A DNA stretch of 64,000 nt from Allobosea sp. BH3 (GCF_025499465.1 NZ_JAIMCA010000007.1:1-64000), one strand, 5' to 3'. Positions 55,108 to 63,995 are shown, counted from the stretch's first letter. The notes: a model not told the origin generated them from the letters alone. Numbers and translations are program-made.

Positions 55108-55773
55108 ATGGGAATGAGTCAGGACAGCGAGACCGCGATCGCCACAGAACCCGCGGTCGCCCGGGCCTATACCCGCACCATCTGGGGCATCGCGCTCGGC
55201 ATCCTGATCCAGGCGGCGGCGACCGTCGCCTGGGCGCTCGCCATCGGCAATGTCCAGCTCCTCAAGGACGGTGTCGACTGGGTCTATGACGTCGTGCTCT
55301 ACGGCATCGCCGCGCTGGTCTTCGGCCGCGATGGCCGGGCGGAGCGGCTGGCGGCGATGGCGATCGGTGCCGTGCTGGCGGTCGCCGGGCTGCACACGCT
55401 CTACGACCTCTGGGACAAGATCGTGAATCCGCGGCCGATCGAGGTCTGGACGCTCGGTTTCGCGGCGGCCAGCGCCATCGTCATCGCGCTCATCGTCATC
55501 GCAGTGCTCTGGCGCTTCCGGCATGAGGAGAACCCGGTCATCAAGGCGACCTGGCTGTCCAGCCGCAACGACGCGATCTCGACGACAGGCTTCGCGCTGG
55601 TCGGCCTTGCCGCCCGCGTCGCGCCGGTGCGCTGGCCGGAATATCTGTTCGACATCTTCGTGGCCGGGCTCTGCTTCCAGGCGACATGGGCGATCTGGCG
55701 TTCGCTGCGGCGGGAAGCGACCCAGCCGGGTTTGCGCAACAACCCGCAGACAGGGGCAGCGGGCGGGCTATAA
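55108..55773 (+). CDS. Cation-efflux (CDF)-like membrane protein without C-terminal domain
   Basis: A 221-residue inner-membrane protein with about five to six hydrophobic segments. It resembles the membrane domain of cation diffusion facilitators: LKDGVDWVYDVVLYGIAALV and a second pair AISTTGFALVGLAARVAP, with the first Asp-x-x-x-Asp like CDF TM2 and SRNDAISTT like TM5. The cytoplasmic C-terminal domain is missing. It lies 28 bp before mccA. Transport activity is inference. Confidence 0.65.
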   Translation: MGMSQDSETAIATEPAVARAYTRTIWGIALGILIQAAATVAWALAIGNVQLLKDGVDWVYDVVLYGIAALVFGRDGRAERLAAMAIGAVLAVAGLHTLYDLWDKIVNPRPIEVWTLGFAAASAIVIALIVIAVLWRFRHEENPVIKATWLSSRNDAISTTGFALVGLAARVAPVRWPEYLFDIFVAGLCFQATWAIWRSLRREATQPGLRNNPQTGAAGGL

Positions 55774-55801
55774 AGGCGGCAAGCCGTTCGAGGACGCTTC
55801 C

Positions 55802-57787
55802 ATGACGATCGCCGCCAAGCTGCCCTCCATTCTGATCGCCAATCGCGGCGAGATCGCCTGCCGCGTCATCCGCACCGCCAAGCGGCTCGGCCTGCGCACC
55901 ATCGCGGTCTATTCGGACGCCGATGCCGAGGCGCTCTTCGTGCAGATGGCCGACGAGGCCTACCATATCGGCCCGGCGCCGGCGCGGGAGAGCTATCTCG
56001 ACGCCGCCCAGATCCTGGCCGTCGCGCGGGAGGCCGGGGCCGCCTGCATCCATCCAGGCTATGGCTTCCTCTCCGAGAACGCCGATTTCGCCGAGGCCTG
56101 TGCCAAGGCCGGCATCGTCTTCGTTGGCCCGCCCGCTTCCGCCATTCGGGCGATGGGGTTGAAGGACGCCGCCAAGGCACTGGTCGAGAAGGCAAACGTG
56201 CCGGTCGTGCCGGGCTATCATGGCGCGGAGCAGGATGCGGATTTCCTGGCGGGCGAGGCCGAGCGCATCGGCTATCCGGTGCTGATCAAGGCGGTCGCCG
56301 GCGGCGGTGGCAAGGGCATGAAGAAGGTCGACAGGCCCGAGGATTTCGTCGATGCGCTGACGAGCGCCCAGCGCGAGGCTTCGAGCGCCTTCGGCGATGC
56401 GCGCGTGCTGGTCGAGAAATACGTGCTCTCGCCGCGCCATGTCGAAATCCAGGTGTTCGGCGACAGCCATGGCAACGTCGTCCATCTCTACGAGCGCGAC
56501 TGCTCGCTGCAGCGCCGCCACCAGAAGGTGATCGAGGAAGCGCCGGCGCCGGGCATGACGCCTGAGGTTCGCGCCGCCATGGGCAAGGCCGCGACGGAAG
56601 CGGCGAGGGCGGTCGGCTATGTCGGGGCGGGCACGGTCGAGTTCATCGCCGATGGGCGCGAGGGGCTGCGCGCCGACCGCTTCTATTTCATGGAGATGAA
56701 CACGCGGCTCCAGGTGGAGCACCCGGTGACGGAGGCGATCACCGGGCTCGATCTCGTCGAGCTGCAGCTCAAGGTCGCGGCGGGTGAACCGCTCGGCTTC
56801 ACGCAGGACGACGTCAGGGCGAAGGGCCACGCCGTCGAGGCACGGCTCTATGCGGAGGACCCGGAGAAGGGCTTCCTGCCCTCGACCGGAAAGCTCTGGG
56901 CGCTGACCTTCCCTCATCGCGAAGGCATCCGCATCGATACCGGCGTCGAGGCCGGCGATACGGTGACGCCCTTCTACGATCCGATGATCGCCAAGGTGAT
57001 CGCCCATGGTGCGACACGCGACGAGGCGCTGGATCGTCTTGGCGATGCGCTGGGCGAAACTCTCGTCGCCGGGCCGCGGACCAATCTCGCCTTCCTCAAG
57101 AAACTGACCGAGGCGCGGGGCTTCCGGGAGGGGCCGTTCGACACCGGCTTCATCGAGCGCAACATCACGGCGCTGGGCGCCGAGCCGCAGCCGCTCGATG
57201 CGGCCGCGGTCGCGGCGGCTGCGCTGCAACTGGAAGAGGAGCGCCAGTCGGCCGGCATTCTCGAGTCCGCAGGCCGGGCCGAGAGCGAGACGCGCTCGCC
57301 CTGGATGGACCCCGATTCCTTCTCGCTGATGCCGCGCCAGCCGCTCGGCCTGCCGCTGCTCGTCGATGGCGAACGGGTCGAGGCGCGGATCGAATGGCAT
57401 GGCGCCGATGCGCACGTCACGCTGCCGGGCCACGAGATCGGTGAGGGCGAGCATGAGGTCGCGCTGGCCGAGGGCGAGGGCGGCATATGGTTCGCGCTGC
57501 ATCGCGGCCGGCAGACCGCCGTCTCGCTGTTTGACCCCTTCAGCGTCGATCTCGATGCCGCGGCGGGCTCGGGCGGCGTGATCAAGGCGCCGATGCACGG
57601 CAAGCTCGTCGCCCTCTTCGTCGCGCCCGGTGAGACCGTGACCAAGGGCCAGCGGCTCGCCATCGTCGAGGCGATGAAGATGGAGCATGTGCTGACCGCC
57701 CCGCGCGACGGCACGGTCAGCGAAGTCGCCGGCGAGCCCGGCATGCAGGTCGCCGAAGGCGCGAAGGTCGTGGTGCTGGGGGAGTAG
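55802..57787 (+). CDS. mccA: Methylcrotonyl-CoA carboxylase, biotin-containing alpha subunit
   Basis: Partner of mccB (44902) in leucine catabolism. The 661-residue protein has the biotin carboxylase domains (LPSILIANRGEIACRVIRTA, VAGGGGKGMKKV, FYFMEMNTRLQVEHPVTEAI), a middle linker and a C-terminal biotinyl domain with VEAMKMEH, biotinylated Lys626. It differs from pccA (26595) mainly after residue 440. The start ATG is 55802; the frame is open further up across the previous gene. Alone, it could also act with another acyl-CoA carboxyltransferase, but methylcrotonyl is the best fit. Confidence 0.88.
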   Translation: MTIAAKLPSILIANRGEIACRVIRTAKRLGLRTIAVYSDADAEALFVQMADEAYHIGPAPARESYLDAAQILAVAREAGAACIHPGYGFLSENADFAEACAKAGIVFVGPPASAIRAMGLKDAAKALVEKANVPVVPGYHGAEQDADFLAGEAERIGYPVLIKAVAGGGGKGMKKVDRPEDFVDALTSAQREASSAFGDARVLVEKYVLSPRHVEIQVFGDSHGNVVHLYERDCSLQRRHQKVIEEAPAPGMTPEVRAAMGKAATEAARAVGYVGAGTVEFIADGREGLRADRFYFMEMNTRLQVEHPVTEAITGLDLVELQLKVAAGEPLGFTQDDVRAKGHAVEARLYAEDPEKGFLPSTGKLWALTFPHREGIRIDTGVEAGDTVTPFYDPMIAKVIAHGATRDEALDRLGDALGETLVAGPRTNLAFLKKLTEARGFREGPFDTGFIERNITALGAEPQPLDAAAVAAAALQLEEERQSAGILESAGRAESETRSPWMDPDSFSLMPRQPLGLPLLVDGERVEARIEWHGADAHVTLPGHEIGEGEHEVALAEGEGGIWFALHRGRQTAVSLFDPFSVDLDAAAGSGGVIKAPMHGKLVALFVAPGETVTKGQRLAIVEAMKMEHVLTAPRDGTVSEVAGEPGMQVAEGAKVVVLGE

Positions 57788-57793
57788 CCGCGA

Positions 57794-58114
57794 TCAGGGC
57801 TTGAACGAGTAGCGCTGGCCCTGGCGGTTGACCAGGAAGTATTGGCTGCCATCCGACACGATGCTGTCGCAGCGCGAGCCGCCGGCGTCGAAGTTGATGC
57901 AGATCCTGCCGTTCTCGATCCGGTAATTGCCGAAATTGCCGTTGTTGTAGGTGTAGCGGCCGTCGGCGCCGTAAGAAAGATAGGCATTTCCGGAGGTTAC
58001 GGTCTTGCCGACTATCAGCTTCTGGAGCTCCGCCTTGGGCACTGGCTTTTCGGCGGCATGGGCGCTGAAGGAAACGAGAGCCGCGGCAGCGGCGGCAAGA
58101 AGCAGGGGACGCAT
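57794..58114 (-). CDS. Small secreted hypothetical protein
   Basis: A 106-residue protein with a signal peptide (residues 1-20, MRPLLLAAAAAALVSFSAHA). The mature part is beta-rich with Gly/Asn-Tyr pairs (YLSYGADGRYTYNNGNFGNY) and two Cys (RICINFDAGGSRCDSIV) that may be disulfide-linked. I do not recognise a family. It has its own promoter candidate and is convergent with mccA. Confidence 0.75.
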   Translation of the reverse strand: MRPLLLAAAAAALVSFSAHAAEKPVPKAELQKLIVGKTVTSGNAYLSYGADGRYTYNNGNFGNYRIENGRICINFDAGGSRCDSIVSDGSQYFLVNRQGQRYSFKP

Positions 58115-58151
58115 AGCGAGGTCAATTTCTCCTGACGTTTGGTCAGGCTCC

Positions 58152-58179
58152 ACCCTAATGCTGCTTCTGCGAACGTCAA
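58152..58179 (-). promoter_or_regulatory. Promoter of the small secreted gene
   Basis: On the minus strand TTGACG (58179-58174), 16-bp spacer, TAGGGT (58157-58152), about 37 bp before the ATG at 58114. A palindrome CCTGAC/GTCAGG (58131-58147, loop GTTTG) lies between promoter and start, where a repressor could bind. Confidence 0.45.
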
Positions 58180-58248
58180 TGTAGCTTTCGATGCGTCGGC
58201 AGAAGCTTGGCCGCTCCTGCTGCGCATTTGCATCAAAAGCGGGATGTC

Positions 58249-59016
58249 TCAGCCGCGCCCGATCACCGGGAATTGCTCGGCCTCGTAGATCTGCCCAGAG
58301 ACGGGGGCGCTGTCGTCCGAGAGCCAGAAGGCGGTGTGGGCCGCGATCTCCTCGGGCTGCATGATCCGGCCGGTCGGGGCGTGCCTCAGCGGCACATGGT
58401 TCTGCCAGCCCGGCTTCTGGCCTTCGCGCTGCTGCGTCGCATCCTCGTTGGCGGTCCAGGTCCAGCCGACATTGAGCTGGTTGGCGCGGATGCGCTCGGG
58501 GCCGAGCGTGTTGGCGAGATTGCGCGTCATCGTCATCAGCGCGCCCTTCGACATCGAATAGACGGTGAGGTTCGACAGGCCGCAATAGGCGTTGATCGAG
58601 CCGACCGTGACGATGGAGCCACCGGATTTCTGCGCACGGAAGGCGCGGATCGCCGCCTCGGCACAGAGCAGGGGTGCGCGGGTGTTGATCGCGAAGATAT
58701 GGTCGAAGAAAGCGGCTGTGGTCTCGCCGAGGATGCCGCGCGGATAGATGCCGGCATTGTTGACCAGCCCGTCGATGCGGCCGAAGCCTTCGACCGTCGC
58801 ATCGACGATGGCCTGCGCGGTTTCCGGTTCGGCGAGATCACCGGTCCTGCCTTTCGTCGCGAGGCCGAGATTGGTGACGGCGGCGTCGACCTCGGCCGGA
58901 TCGCGGCCATGGATCATCACCTTCGCGCCCTCGGCGACCAGCCGCTCGGCCATCGCCCTGCCGATGCCGGTCGAGGAGCCGGTGACGAGAACGACCTTGC
59001 CTGCCAATCCGCGCAT
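58249..59016 (-). CDS. Short-chain dehydrogenase/reductase (SDR), 2
   Basis: A 255-residue NAD(P)-dependent oxidoreductase. TGSSTGIGRA (cofactor loop), NNAGIYPRG and the catalytic NAYCGLSNLTVYSMSKGA with Tyr-x-x-x-Lys are visible; the end PVSGQIYEAEQFPVIGRG is typical. I start at ATG 59016, 7 bp after GGGAGGG; the frame continues into a repeat upstream. Substrate unknown. Confidence 0.9.
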   Translation of the reverse strand: MRGLAGKVVLVTGSSTGIGRAMAERLVAEGAKVMIHGRDPAEVDAAVTNLGLATKGRTGDLAEPETAQAIVDATVEGFGRIDGLVNNAGIYPRGILGETTAAFFDHIFAINTRAPLLCAEAAIRAFRAQKSGGSIVTVGSINAYCGLSNLTVYSMSKGALMTMTRNLANTLGPERIRANQLNVGWTWTANEDATQQREGQKPGWQNHVPLRHAPTGRIMQPEEIAAHTAFWLSDDSAPVSGQIYEAEQFPVIGRG

Positions 59017-59068
59017 GATGGGACCCTCCCTAGGAAGCGCTGAATTACTAGCGCGCTCGGCCAGCGCC

Positions 59069-59160
59069 GTCATGCTCGCCCTTTTGGCGAGCATCCACGT
59101 CTTGAACACGACCTATGGTCAGCGAAGACGTGGATGGTCGGGGCAAAGCCCGACCATGAC
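59069..59160 (-). repeat. Palindromic intergenic repeat, family A, copy 4 (inverted)
   Basis: The same layout as copies 1-3 on the other strand: CGTCATGCTCGCC/GGCGAGCAT hairpin, CCACGTC ... GACGTGG, GGTCGGGGC...GCCCGACC hairpin. It separates the divergent SDR and DUF1489 genes, so it lies in their promoter region. Confidence 0.85.
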
Positions 59161-59228
59161 GGGGGAGGCTTGTGGAGAACAGGGACCGCCTCTGGCTCTG
59201 CATGGCGCGGAGGATTAAGTTCCCGGCC

Positions 59229-59666
59229 ATGGCCTTGCACCTGCTGAAGCTCTGTGTCGGCGCGGAATCGATCACCGATCTCGAAGAGTGGATCGAGGAG
59301 AACATGCTGCTGCGCCGTCGCTCAGGCCGGCCGCAGGAACAGACGCATACGACCCGCATGGTGCCGAAGAAGATCGAGGAGATCCTCGACGGCGGCTCGC
59401 TCTACTGGGTGATCAAGGGCCAGGTCTCGGCGCGCCAGCGGCTGACCGACATCCGCCCCTTCACCGATGCGGACGGCATCGGCCGCTGCCATCTGGTGAT
59501 GGACCCGGCGGTGATCCCGGTCGAGCCGCGTCCGTTCCGGCCCTTCCAGGGCTGGCGCTACCTCCAGGCCAAGGACGCTCCGCGCGACCTCGCAGAGCAT
59601 GGCGGGGACGTCGGCGAGATGCCGGAGGAGATGCGACGGGAACTGGCGGGGCTGGGACTGCTCTAA
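59229..59666 (+). CDS. DUF1489 family protein
   Basis: A 145-residue cytosolic protein. The start MALHLLKLCVGAESITDLEE and the segments VPKKIEEILDGGSLYWVIKG, QRLTDIRPFTDADGIGRCHL and VIPVEPRPFRPFQGWRYL identify DUF1489, conserved in alphaproteobacteria with no known role. I start at 59229, family length; an upstream in-frame start at 59172 would add ~19 residues. Confidence 0.85.
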   Translation: MALHLLKLCVGAESITDLEEWIEENMLLRRRSGRPQEQTHTTRMVPKKIEEILDGGSLYWVIKGQVSARQRLTDIRPFTDADGIGRCHLVMDPAVIPVEPRPFRPFQGWRYLQAKDAPRDLAEHGGDVGEMPEEMRRELAGLGLL

Positions 59667-59676
59667 CTCGACGTCA

Positions 59677-59756
59677 CGGTCGGGCTCGACCCGACCGTCT
59701 CGGAAATCCGCGCCCGCCCGTAACGAGATTCTTGGGTCAAGCCCGAGAATGACGCC
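59677..59756. repeat. Palindromic intergenic repeat, family E, copy 2
   Basis: GTCGGGCTCGACCCGAC hairpin at the left, and ATTCTTGGGTCAAGCCCGAGAATGACG at the right. The right arm has GGGTCAAGCCCGAG as at 26388-26480, then TGACG. It fills the space between DUF1489 and the convergent panC gene. Confidence 0.65.
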
Positions 59757-59759
59757 CCC

Positions 59760-60608
59760 TCAAACCGCGATATTATCGATCAACCTCGTGGCGCCGATGC
59801 GGGCGGCCAGCAGCAGGCGGATCGGGCCGTCGGCGAGCGACGTTACCGGCGCCAGCGTCTCGGCATGGCGCGCTTCCAGATAGTCGAGCTCGAAGCCCGC
59901 GGTGATGATCGCGTTCTGGGCGTCCGCGACCGCCTTGAACAGGTCGTCGCGATTGCGCAGCTTTGCTGCCAGCTCTTGCATCACGCGATGGAGCACCGGG
60001 GCGAGCGCGCGATGCTCGGGCGAGAGGTAGCGGTTGCGGGAGGACATGGCGAGGCCGTCATCCTCCCGCAGCGTGGCGAGCGGAACGATGGTGATGCCGA
60101 GATCGAGATCGGCCGCCATGCGGGTCACGACCTTGAGCTGCTGGTAGTCCTTCTCGCCGAAGACGGCGTAGTCCGCACGCGACTGCGTGAAGAGTTTGCA
60201 GCAGATCGTGGCCACGCCCTCGAAATGCGTCGGGCGGAAGCGGTCCTCGAGCCCGACCGCGGCGGGGCCGAGCAGCAGCACGCGGGTGGCGAATCCGGCC
60301 GGATACATCGCCTCGACCGGCGGGAAGAAGACGGCGTCGGCCTTCGCGGCGACCAGCTTGGCGCAATCGTCGTCGAAGGTGCGCGGGTATTTCTTGAAGT
60401 CCTCATGCGGCGCGAACTGTGTCGGGTTGACGAAGATCGAGACGATGACGCGCTGCGCATGGCGCTGCGCCTCCGTGACCAGCGCGATATGCCCCTCGTG
60501 AAGCGCGCCCATGGTCGGCACCAGCGCGACCTTCTCGCCGGCGGCATGCCAGCCGGCGACGGCCTCGCGCATCGCGGCGACCGACTCGAATACCGTTATC
60601 CCGGCCAC
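59760..60608 (-). CDS. panC: Pantothenate synthetase
   Basis: PanC joins pantoate and beta-alanine using ATP. The 282-residue protein has PTMGALHEGHIALV (HIGH-like), VIVSIFVNPTQFAPHEDFKK, and the KMSKS-like MSSRNRYLS. I start at GTG 60608 (MAGITVFESVAAMREAV), 4-5 bp after AGGAAACGAGA; a longer frame to 60641 lacks a site. panB and panD are not in the window. Confidence 0.92.
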   Translation of the reverse strand: MAGITVFESVAAMREAVAGWHAAGEKVALVPTMGALHEGHIALVTEAQRHAQRVIVSIFVNPTQFAPHEDFKKYPRTFDDDCAKLVAAKADAVFFPPVEAMYPAGFATRVLLLGPAAVGLEDRFRPTHFEGVATICCKLFTQSRADYAVFGEKDYQQLKVVTRMAADLDLGITIVPLATLREDDGLAMSSRNRYLSPEHRALAPVLHRVMQELAAKLRNRDDLFKAVADAQNAIITAGFELDYLEARHAETLAPVTSLADGPIRLLLAARIGATRLIDNIAV

Positions 60609-60703
60609 TCTCGTTTCCTCCGTTTGGCGGACGGGTAGCAAATGCCGCCGCGATGGCCAATATCAGGACGCAAGTGAATGATTCAGCCGGACCGCAGGGA
60701 GCG

Positions 60704-61453
60704 ATGAGCGAGAAGAACGACCGGGCCGTGGGCAAGGCCGCCGCATCTGTGCCGGCCGGGCAATCGCAGCCGGGCGAGATCGACCGCTTTTTGGGCGCGG
60801 CGAAGCGGCTCGTGCCGCTGGCGACGGGGCAGGCAGGACGGCTCGTCTTCGCGCTCGACGCCACGATGAGCCGGCAGCCGACATGGGATCTCGCCTGCTC
60901 GCTGCAGGCGCGCATGTTCGAGGTGGCCGGGCAGACCGGCGGCTCGGGAGGAGGGCTCGCGGTCCAGCTCGTCTATTTCCGGGGCTTGGGCGAATGCCGG
61001 GCCTCCGGTTGGGTCGGCGAGCCGGAGCGGCTGACCGGGCTGATGCGGCGCATCGCCTGCGAGGGCGGGCAGACGCAGATCGCCCGGGTGCTCCGCCATG
61101 TCCGCGACGAGGCGAAGACGGTGCCGATCCGCGCCTTCGTCTTCGTCGGTGATGCGGCGGAGGAGGAGGTCGACGCGCTCAGCGCCCTGGCGGGCGAGCT
61201 CGGCTTGCGCGGCATCCGCGGCTTCGTCTTCCAGGAAGGACATGATGCGGCGGCGAGCGCCGCCTTCGCCACGATCGCTCGGCTGACCGGCGGGGCGCAT
61301 GCGCGCTTCGACGTCAATGCGCCGGCCTCGCTGCTGGAGTTGCTGCGCGGGGCGGCGGCCTATGCCGCCGGCGGGCGCGAGGCGATGCTGCGGCTGGCAG
61401 GGGCAAGCCCGGCGGTGAAGGGATTGATCGCCGCCATGGACGGAGGACGATAG
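60704..61453 (+). CDS. VWA-like domain protein
   Basis: A ~249-residue protein (longer, 266 residues, if ATG 60653 is used). The VWA fold is suggested by RLVFALDATMSRQPTWDLAC, where DATMS replaces the DxSxS metal-site, then GLAVQLVYFRGLGECRASGW and RAFVFVGDAAEEEVDALSAL. It has no signal peptide. Its stop overlaps the start of a J-domain gene by one base. A partner of the J protein is likely by overlap; function unknown. Confidence 0.75.
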   Translation: MSEKNDRAVGKAAASVPAGQSQPGEIDRFLGAAKRLVPLATGQAGRLVFALDATMSRQPTWDLACSLQARMFEVAGQTGGSGGGLAVQLVYFRGLGECRASGWVGEPERLTGLMRRIACEGGQTQIARVLRHVRDEAKTVPIRAFVFVGDAAEEEVDALSALAGELGLRGIRGFVFQEGHDAAASAAFATIARLTGGAHARFDVNAPASLLELLRGAAAYAAGGREAMLRLAGASPAVKGLIAAMDGGR

Positions 61454-62169
61454 TGGCCCTGCTCTACGGCGTTGCCGTGCTCATTCTGGTCTGGTGGCTG
61501 GCGAAGCTCTTCGCCGGTGCGAATCCGAAGGCGCTGGCCCGGCTGGCGAAGACGGTCGGCGGCGTCGCCTCGCTCGGCGTCGCCGGGCTCCTGATGGTGC
61601 GCGGGCGCCTCGACATGGCGATCTTCCTCGGCGGCATCGGCGCCTGGCTGCTCGGCTGGAGCGCGACCGGGCCGGGCGGCATCCGCTTCCCCTGGGCCGA
61701 CCGTTCGGGGCCGACGCCGGGAGCAAGCTCGAAAGTCGAGTCCACGCTGCTGGAGATGACGCTCGACCATGACAGCGGCGCCATGGTGGGCCGCGTCAAA
61801 GCCGGAGCCTATGCCGGGCGCGAGCTCGACGGCCTGAGCATCGCCGAGCTCGGCCTGCTCATGGGCGAATGCCTGGGGCGGGACCCGGACGGAGCCCGGC
61901 TGCTAGAGGCATATCTCGACCGCCGGTCGCCCGGCTGGCGTGAAGACGCTCAGCGTAATGGCGACGCGGGGCAGCGCGGCGCGCCGGGCACGGGCGCGAT
62001 GACGCAGCAGGAGGCCTACGAGATCCTGGGGCTTCAGCCGGGGGCGGGCGAGGACGCGGTCCGGGAAGCCCACCGAGCCCTGATGAAGCGGATCCATCCG
62101 GATGCCGGCGGCACCAGCGGTCTTGCCGCTCGCGTCAACCAGGCCAAGGACGTTCTTGTGAAGCGTTAG
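61453..62169 (+). CDS. Membrane J-domain (DnaJ-like) co-chaperone
   Basis: A 238-residue protein starting GTG. The first segment MALLYGVAVLILVWWLAKLF is a membrane helix and a second may lie at ~57-70 (MAIFLGGIGAWLLGW). The J domain is at the C-terminus (residues ~183-238), with EAYEILGLQPGAGEDAVREA and the HPD in RIHPDAGG. This is a membrane J protein (DjlA/TIM14-like layout), which would recruit DnaK to a membrane site. It overlaps the VWA gene. Confidence 0.85.
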   Translation: MALLYGVAVLILVWWLAKLFAGANPKALARLAKTVGGVASLGVAGLLMVRGRLDMAIFLGGIGAWLLGWSATGPGGIRFPWADRSGPTPGASSKVESTLLEMTLDHDSGAMVGRVKAGAYAGRELDGLSIAELGLLMGECLGRDPDGARLLEAYLDRRSPGWREDAQRNGDAGQRGAPGTGAMTQQEAYEILGLQPGAGEDAVREAHRALMKRIHPDAGGTSGLAARVNQAKDVLVKR

Positions 62170-62222
62170 CGAAGCGCCGGGGAACTGGCTCTGCGACATG
62201 GCGTGAACTCCTTCCCTGACGG

Positions 62223-63887
62223 TCAGCTACGGGTGGCGAAGCAGGAGAAGCCGCCGCGCTTCAGCTGGGCGCAGGCGTTCTGCGCGTCCTTCGAGTCGTC
62301 GAAGCCGGCGAAGCGGGCGCGGAAGAGGGTGGAGCCACCCTTCTCGACCTTCTCGGTGAAGGGCGAGGCGCTGGCGAGCGGACCGGTGGCCTTGGCGCGG
62401 GCGCGGGCCAGGATTTCCTTGGCCTTGCCCTCGTCGTCGGTGGCGCCGAGCTGGATCACCCATTTGCCGGAGGCGACGATGGCGGCCTGATGCGACATGG
62501 CCGGAGCCGGCTCGGGAGCCTGGGCCCTGGCGGGCGCGGCGGGAGCGTCGAGTTTCGCTTCGATGACCTTGGCTTCCGCGAGCTTCACGGGAGCCTCGGC
62601 CGGCTCTGCGGCCTTCGCGATGGAGGACGTGACGTCGACATTCGCCGGCGGGCGCAGGACCTTGGCATCTGCCGGCTGGGCGCCGATCGACCAGCGCATG
62701 GCGGAGGGTGTCGTGGTCGCGGCGACCGGACGCATGCCGGAGAGCGAAACCGGCTGGCCGGCATGGGCGACCGGGCGCGGCGGCGCGATTGGTGTCGTCG
62801 TCGGCATCGGAGCATAGGCGCGGGCGGCAGCCGGCGGCAGCGGCGGCGCTTCGGCCAAAGCCTCGGGGCGCGGCACAGGGATCGGCGCAGGCTCGACGGC
62901 GGCGACGGCCGCCGGGCGGGCGCGCTCTTCCTGACGGGGCCGCTCTTCGGGACGCGGGCGCTCCTCCTCGCGCTCCTGGCTGGCGACCATCACCGAGGAA
63001 CGGCCGCTGGTCGCGGCGCGCGGCAGGCTCGCCAGCACGAGATCGGTCATGATCTTGTCGCGCGAGGCGCCGGAACGGCCACCGAGCACGACGGAAACGA
63101 TCTGCCGGCCTTCGGACTTGGCCGAGGTCATCAGATTGAAGCCGGAGGCGCGGGTATAACCCGTCTTGATGCCGTCGACGCCCTCGACCTTGCCGAGCAG
63201 GCGGTTATGGCCGCGGATGGTGCGGCTGCCATACTGGAAGGTGCGCGTCGAGAAGAGCGCGAAATACCTCGGGAAACGCTCCTGGATGGCGCGGGCGAGG
63301 ATGGTGAGGTCGCGCGCCGTCGTCAGGTTGGGCGGCGAATGCGGCAGGCCGTGCGGGTTGTAGAATCGTGTCTGGCTCATGCCGAGCGAACGCGCCTTGC
63401 GCGTCATCTGGTCGGCGAAGGCCTCCTCGGAGCCGGCGATGTTTTCCGCCACGACGACCGAGACGTCATTGGCCGAAAGCGTGATCATGCTGCGGATCGC
63501 GTCATCAACCGCGATGGTCGAGCCGGCGCGGACGCCGAGCTTGGTCGGCGGCTGCGAGGCTGCGTAAGACGAGACACGCAGCTCGGAATCCATGGAGAAG
63601 CGGCCGCGCTCCATCTGCTCGAAGAGCATGTAGAGCGTCATGACCTTTGTCAGGGATGCCGGGATGCGTGGCGCATCCTCGTTCGCCGCATGCAAGGTGC
63701 GGCCGCTCTTCACGTCCACGACCATTGCGGCATAGGGCGGCGTATAGCCGCCGCCACCGGCATGCCGGCGGAGCTTGCGCGCCTCGGCAGGGGATGCAGC
63801 CATGGTGACCGCCACGGCGGCGACACCGATCAGCCCGATGGCGACGCGCAGACGCGGCCGCCAAAACCCAACGCAACCAGGAACCAT
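62223..63887 (-). CDS. D-alanyl-D-alanine carboxypeptidase with C-terminal SPOR domain
   Basis: A penicillin-binding protein of the DacA class that trims peptidoglycan peptides. The signal peptide ends near residue 36. The active-site motifs are Ser78-x-x-Lys81 (SLTK), Ser138-Ala-Asn140 and Lys241-Thr-Gly243. A long Pro/Ala/Glu-rich linker (residues ~315-470) leads to a SPOR domain (~475-550, GKWVIQLGATDDEGKAKEIL), which binds denuded glycan at the division site. I start at ATG 63887, preceded by GAGGCGG; a longer frame goes to 63938. 554 residues. Confidence 0.9.
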   Translation of the reverse strand: MVPGCVGFWRPRLRVAIGLIGVAAVAVTMAASPAEARKLRRHAGGGGYTPPYAAMVVDVKSGRTLHAANEDAPRIPASLTKVMTLYMLFEQMERGRFSMDSELRVSSYAASQPPTKLGVRAGSTIAVDDAIRSMITLSANDVSVVVAENIAGSEEAFADQMTRKARSLGMSQTRFYNPHGLPHSPPNLTTARDLTILARAIQERFPRYFALFSTRTFQYGSRTIRGHNRLLGKVEGVDGIKTGYTRASGFNLMTSAKSEGRQIVSVVLGGRSGASRDKIMTDLVLASLPRAATSGRSSVMVASQEREEERPRPEERPRQEERARPAAVAAVEPAPIPVPRPEALAEAPPLPPAAARAYAPMPTTTPIAPPRPVAHAGQPVSLSGMRPVAATTTPSAMRWSIGAQPADAKVLRPPANVDVTSSIAKAAEPAEAPVKLAEAKVIEAKLDAPAAPARAQAPEPAPAMSHQAAIVASGKWVIQLGATDDEGKAKEILARARAKATGPLASASPFTEKVEKGGSTLFRARFAGFDDSKDAQNACAQLKRGGFSCFATRS

Positions 63888-63980
63888 GAACCGCCTCGAA
63901 AACTCGACTTTGACCCTTCCGTGCCGCGGCCGGCTCATCGTGGCGCGCGAGACACAGTGAGGGAGGTTAGGAGGATGCGG

Positions 63981-63995
63981 TTACGGAGCCGTTAA
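63981..63995 (-). promoter_or_regulatory. Possible CtrA-type site upstream of the carboxypeptidase gene
   Basis: TTAC-N7-TTAA at 63981-63995 (TTACGGAGCCGTTAA), one base from the CtrA consensus, lies about 94 bp before the ATG. Cell-wall genes are often CtrA targets in alphaproteobacteria, but this rests on a short degenerate motif close to the window end. Confidence 0.28.
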
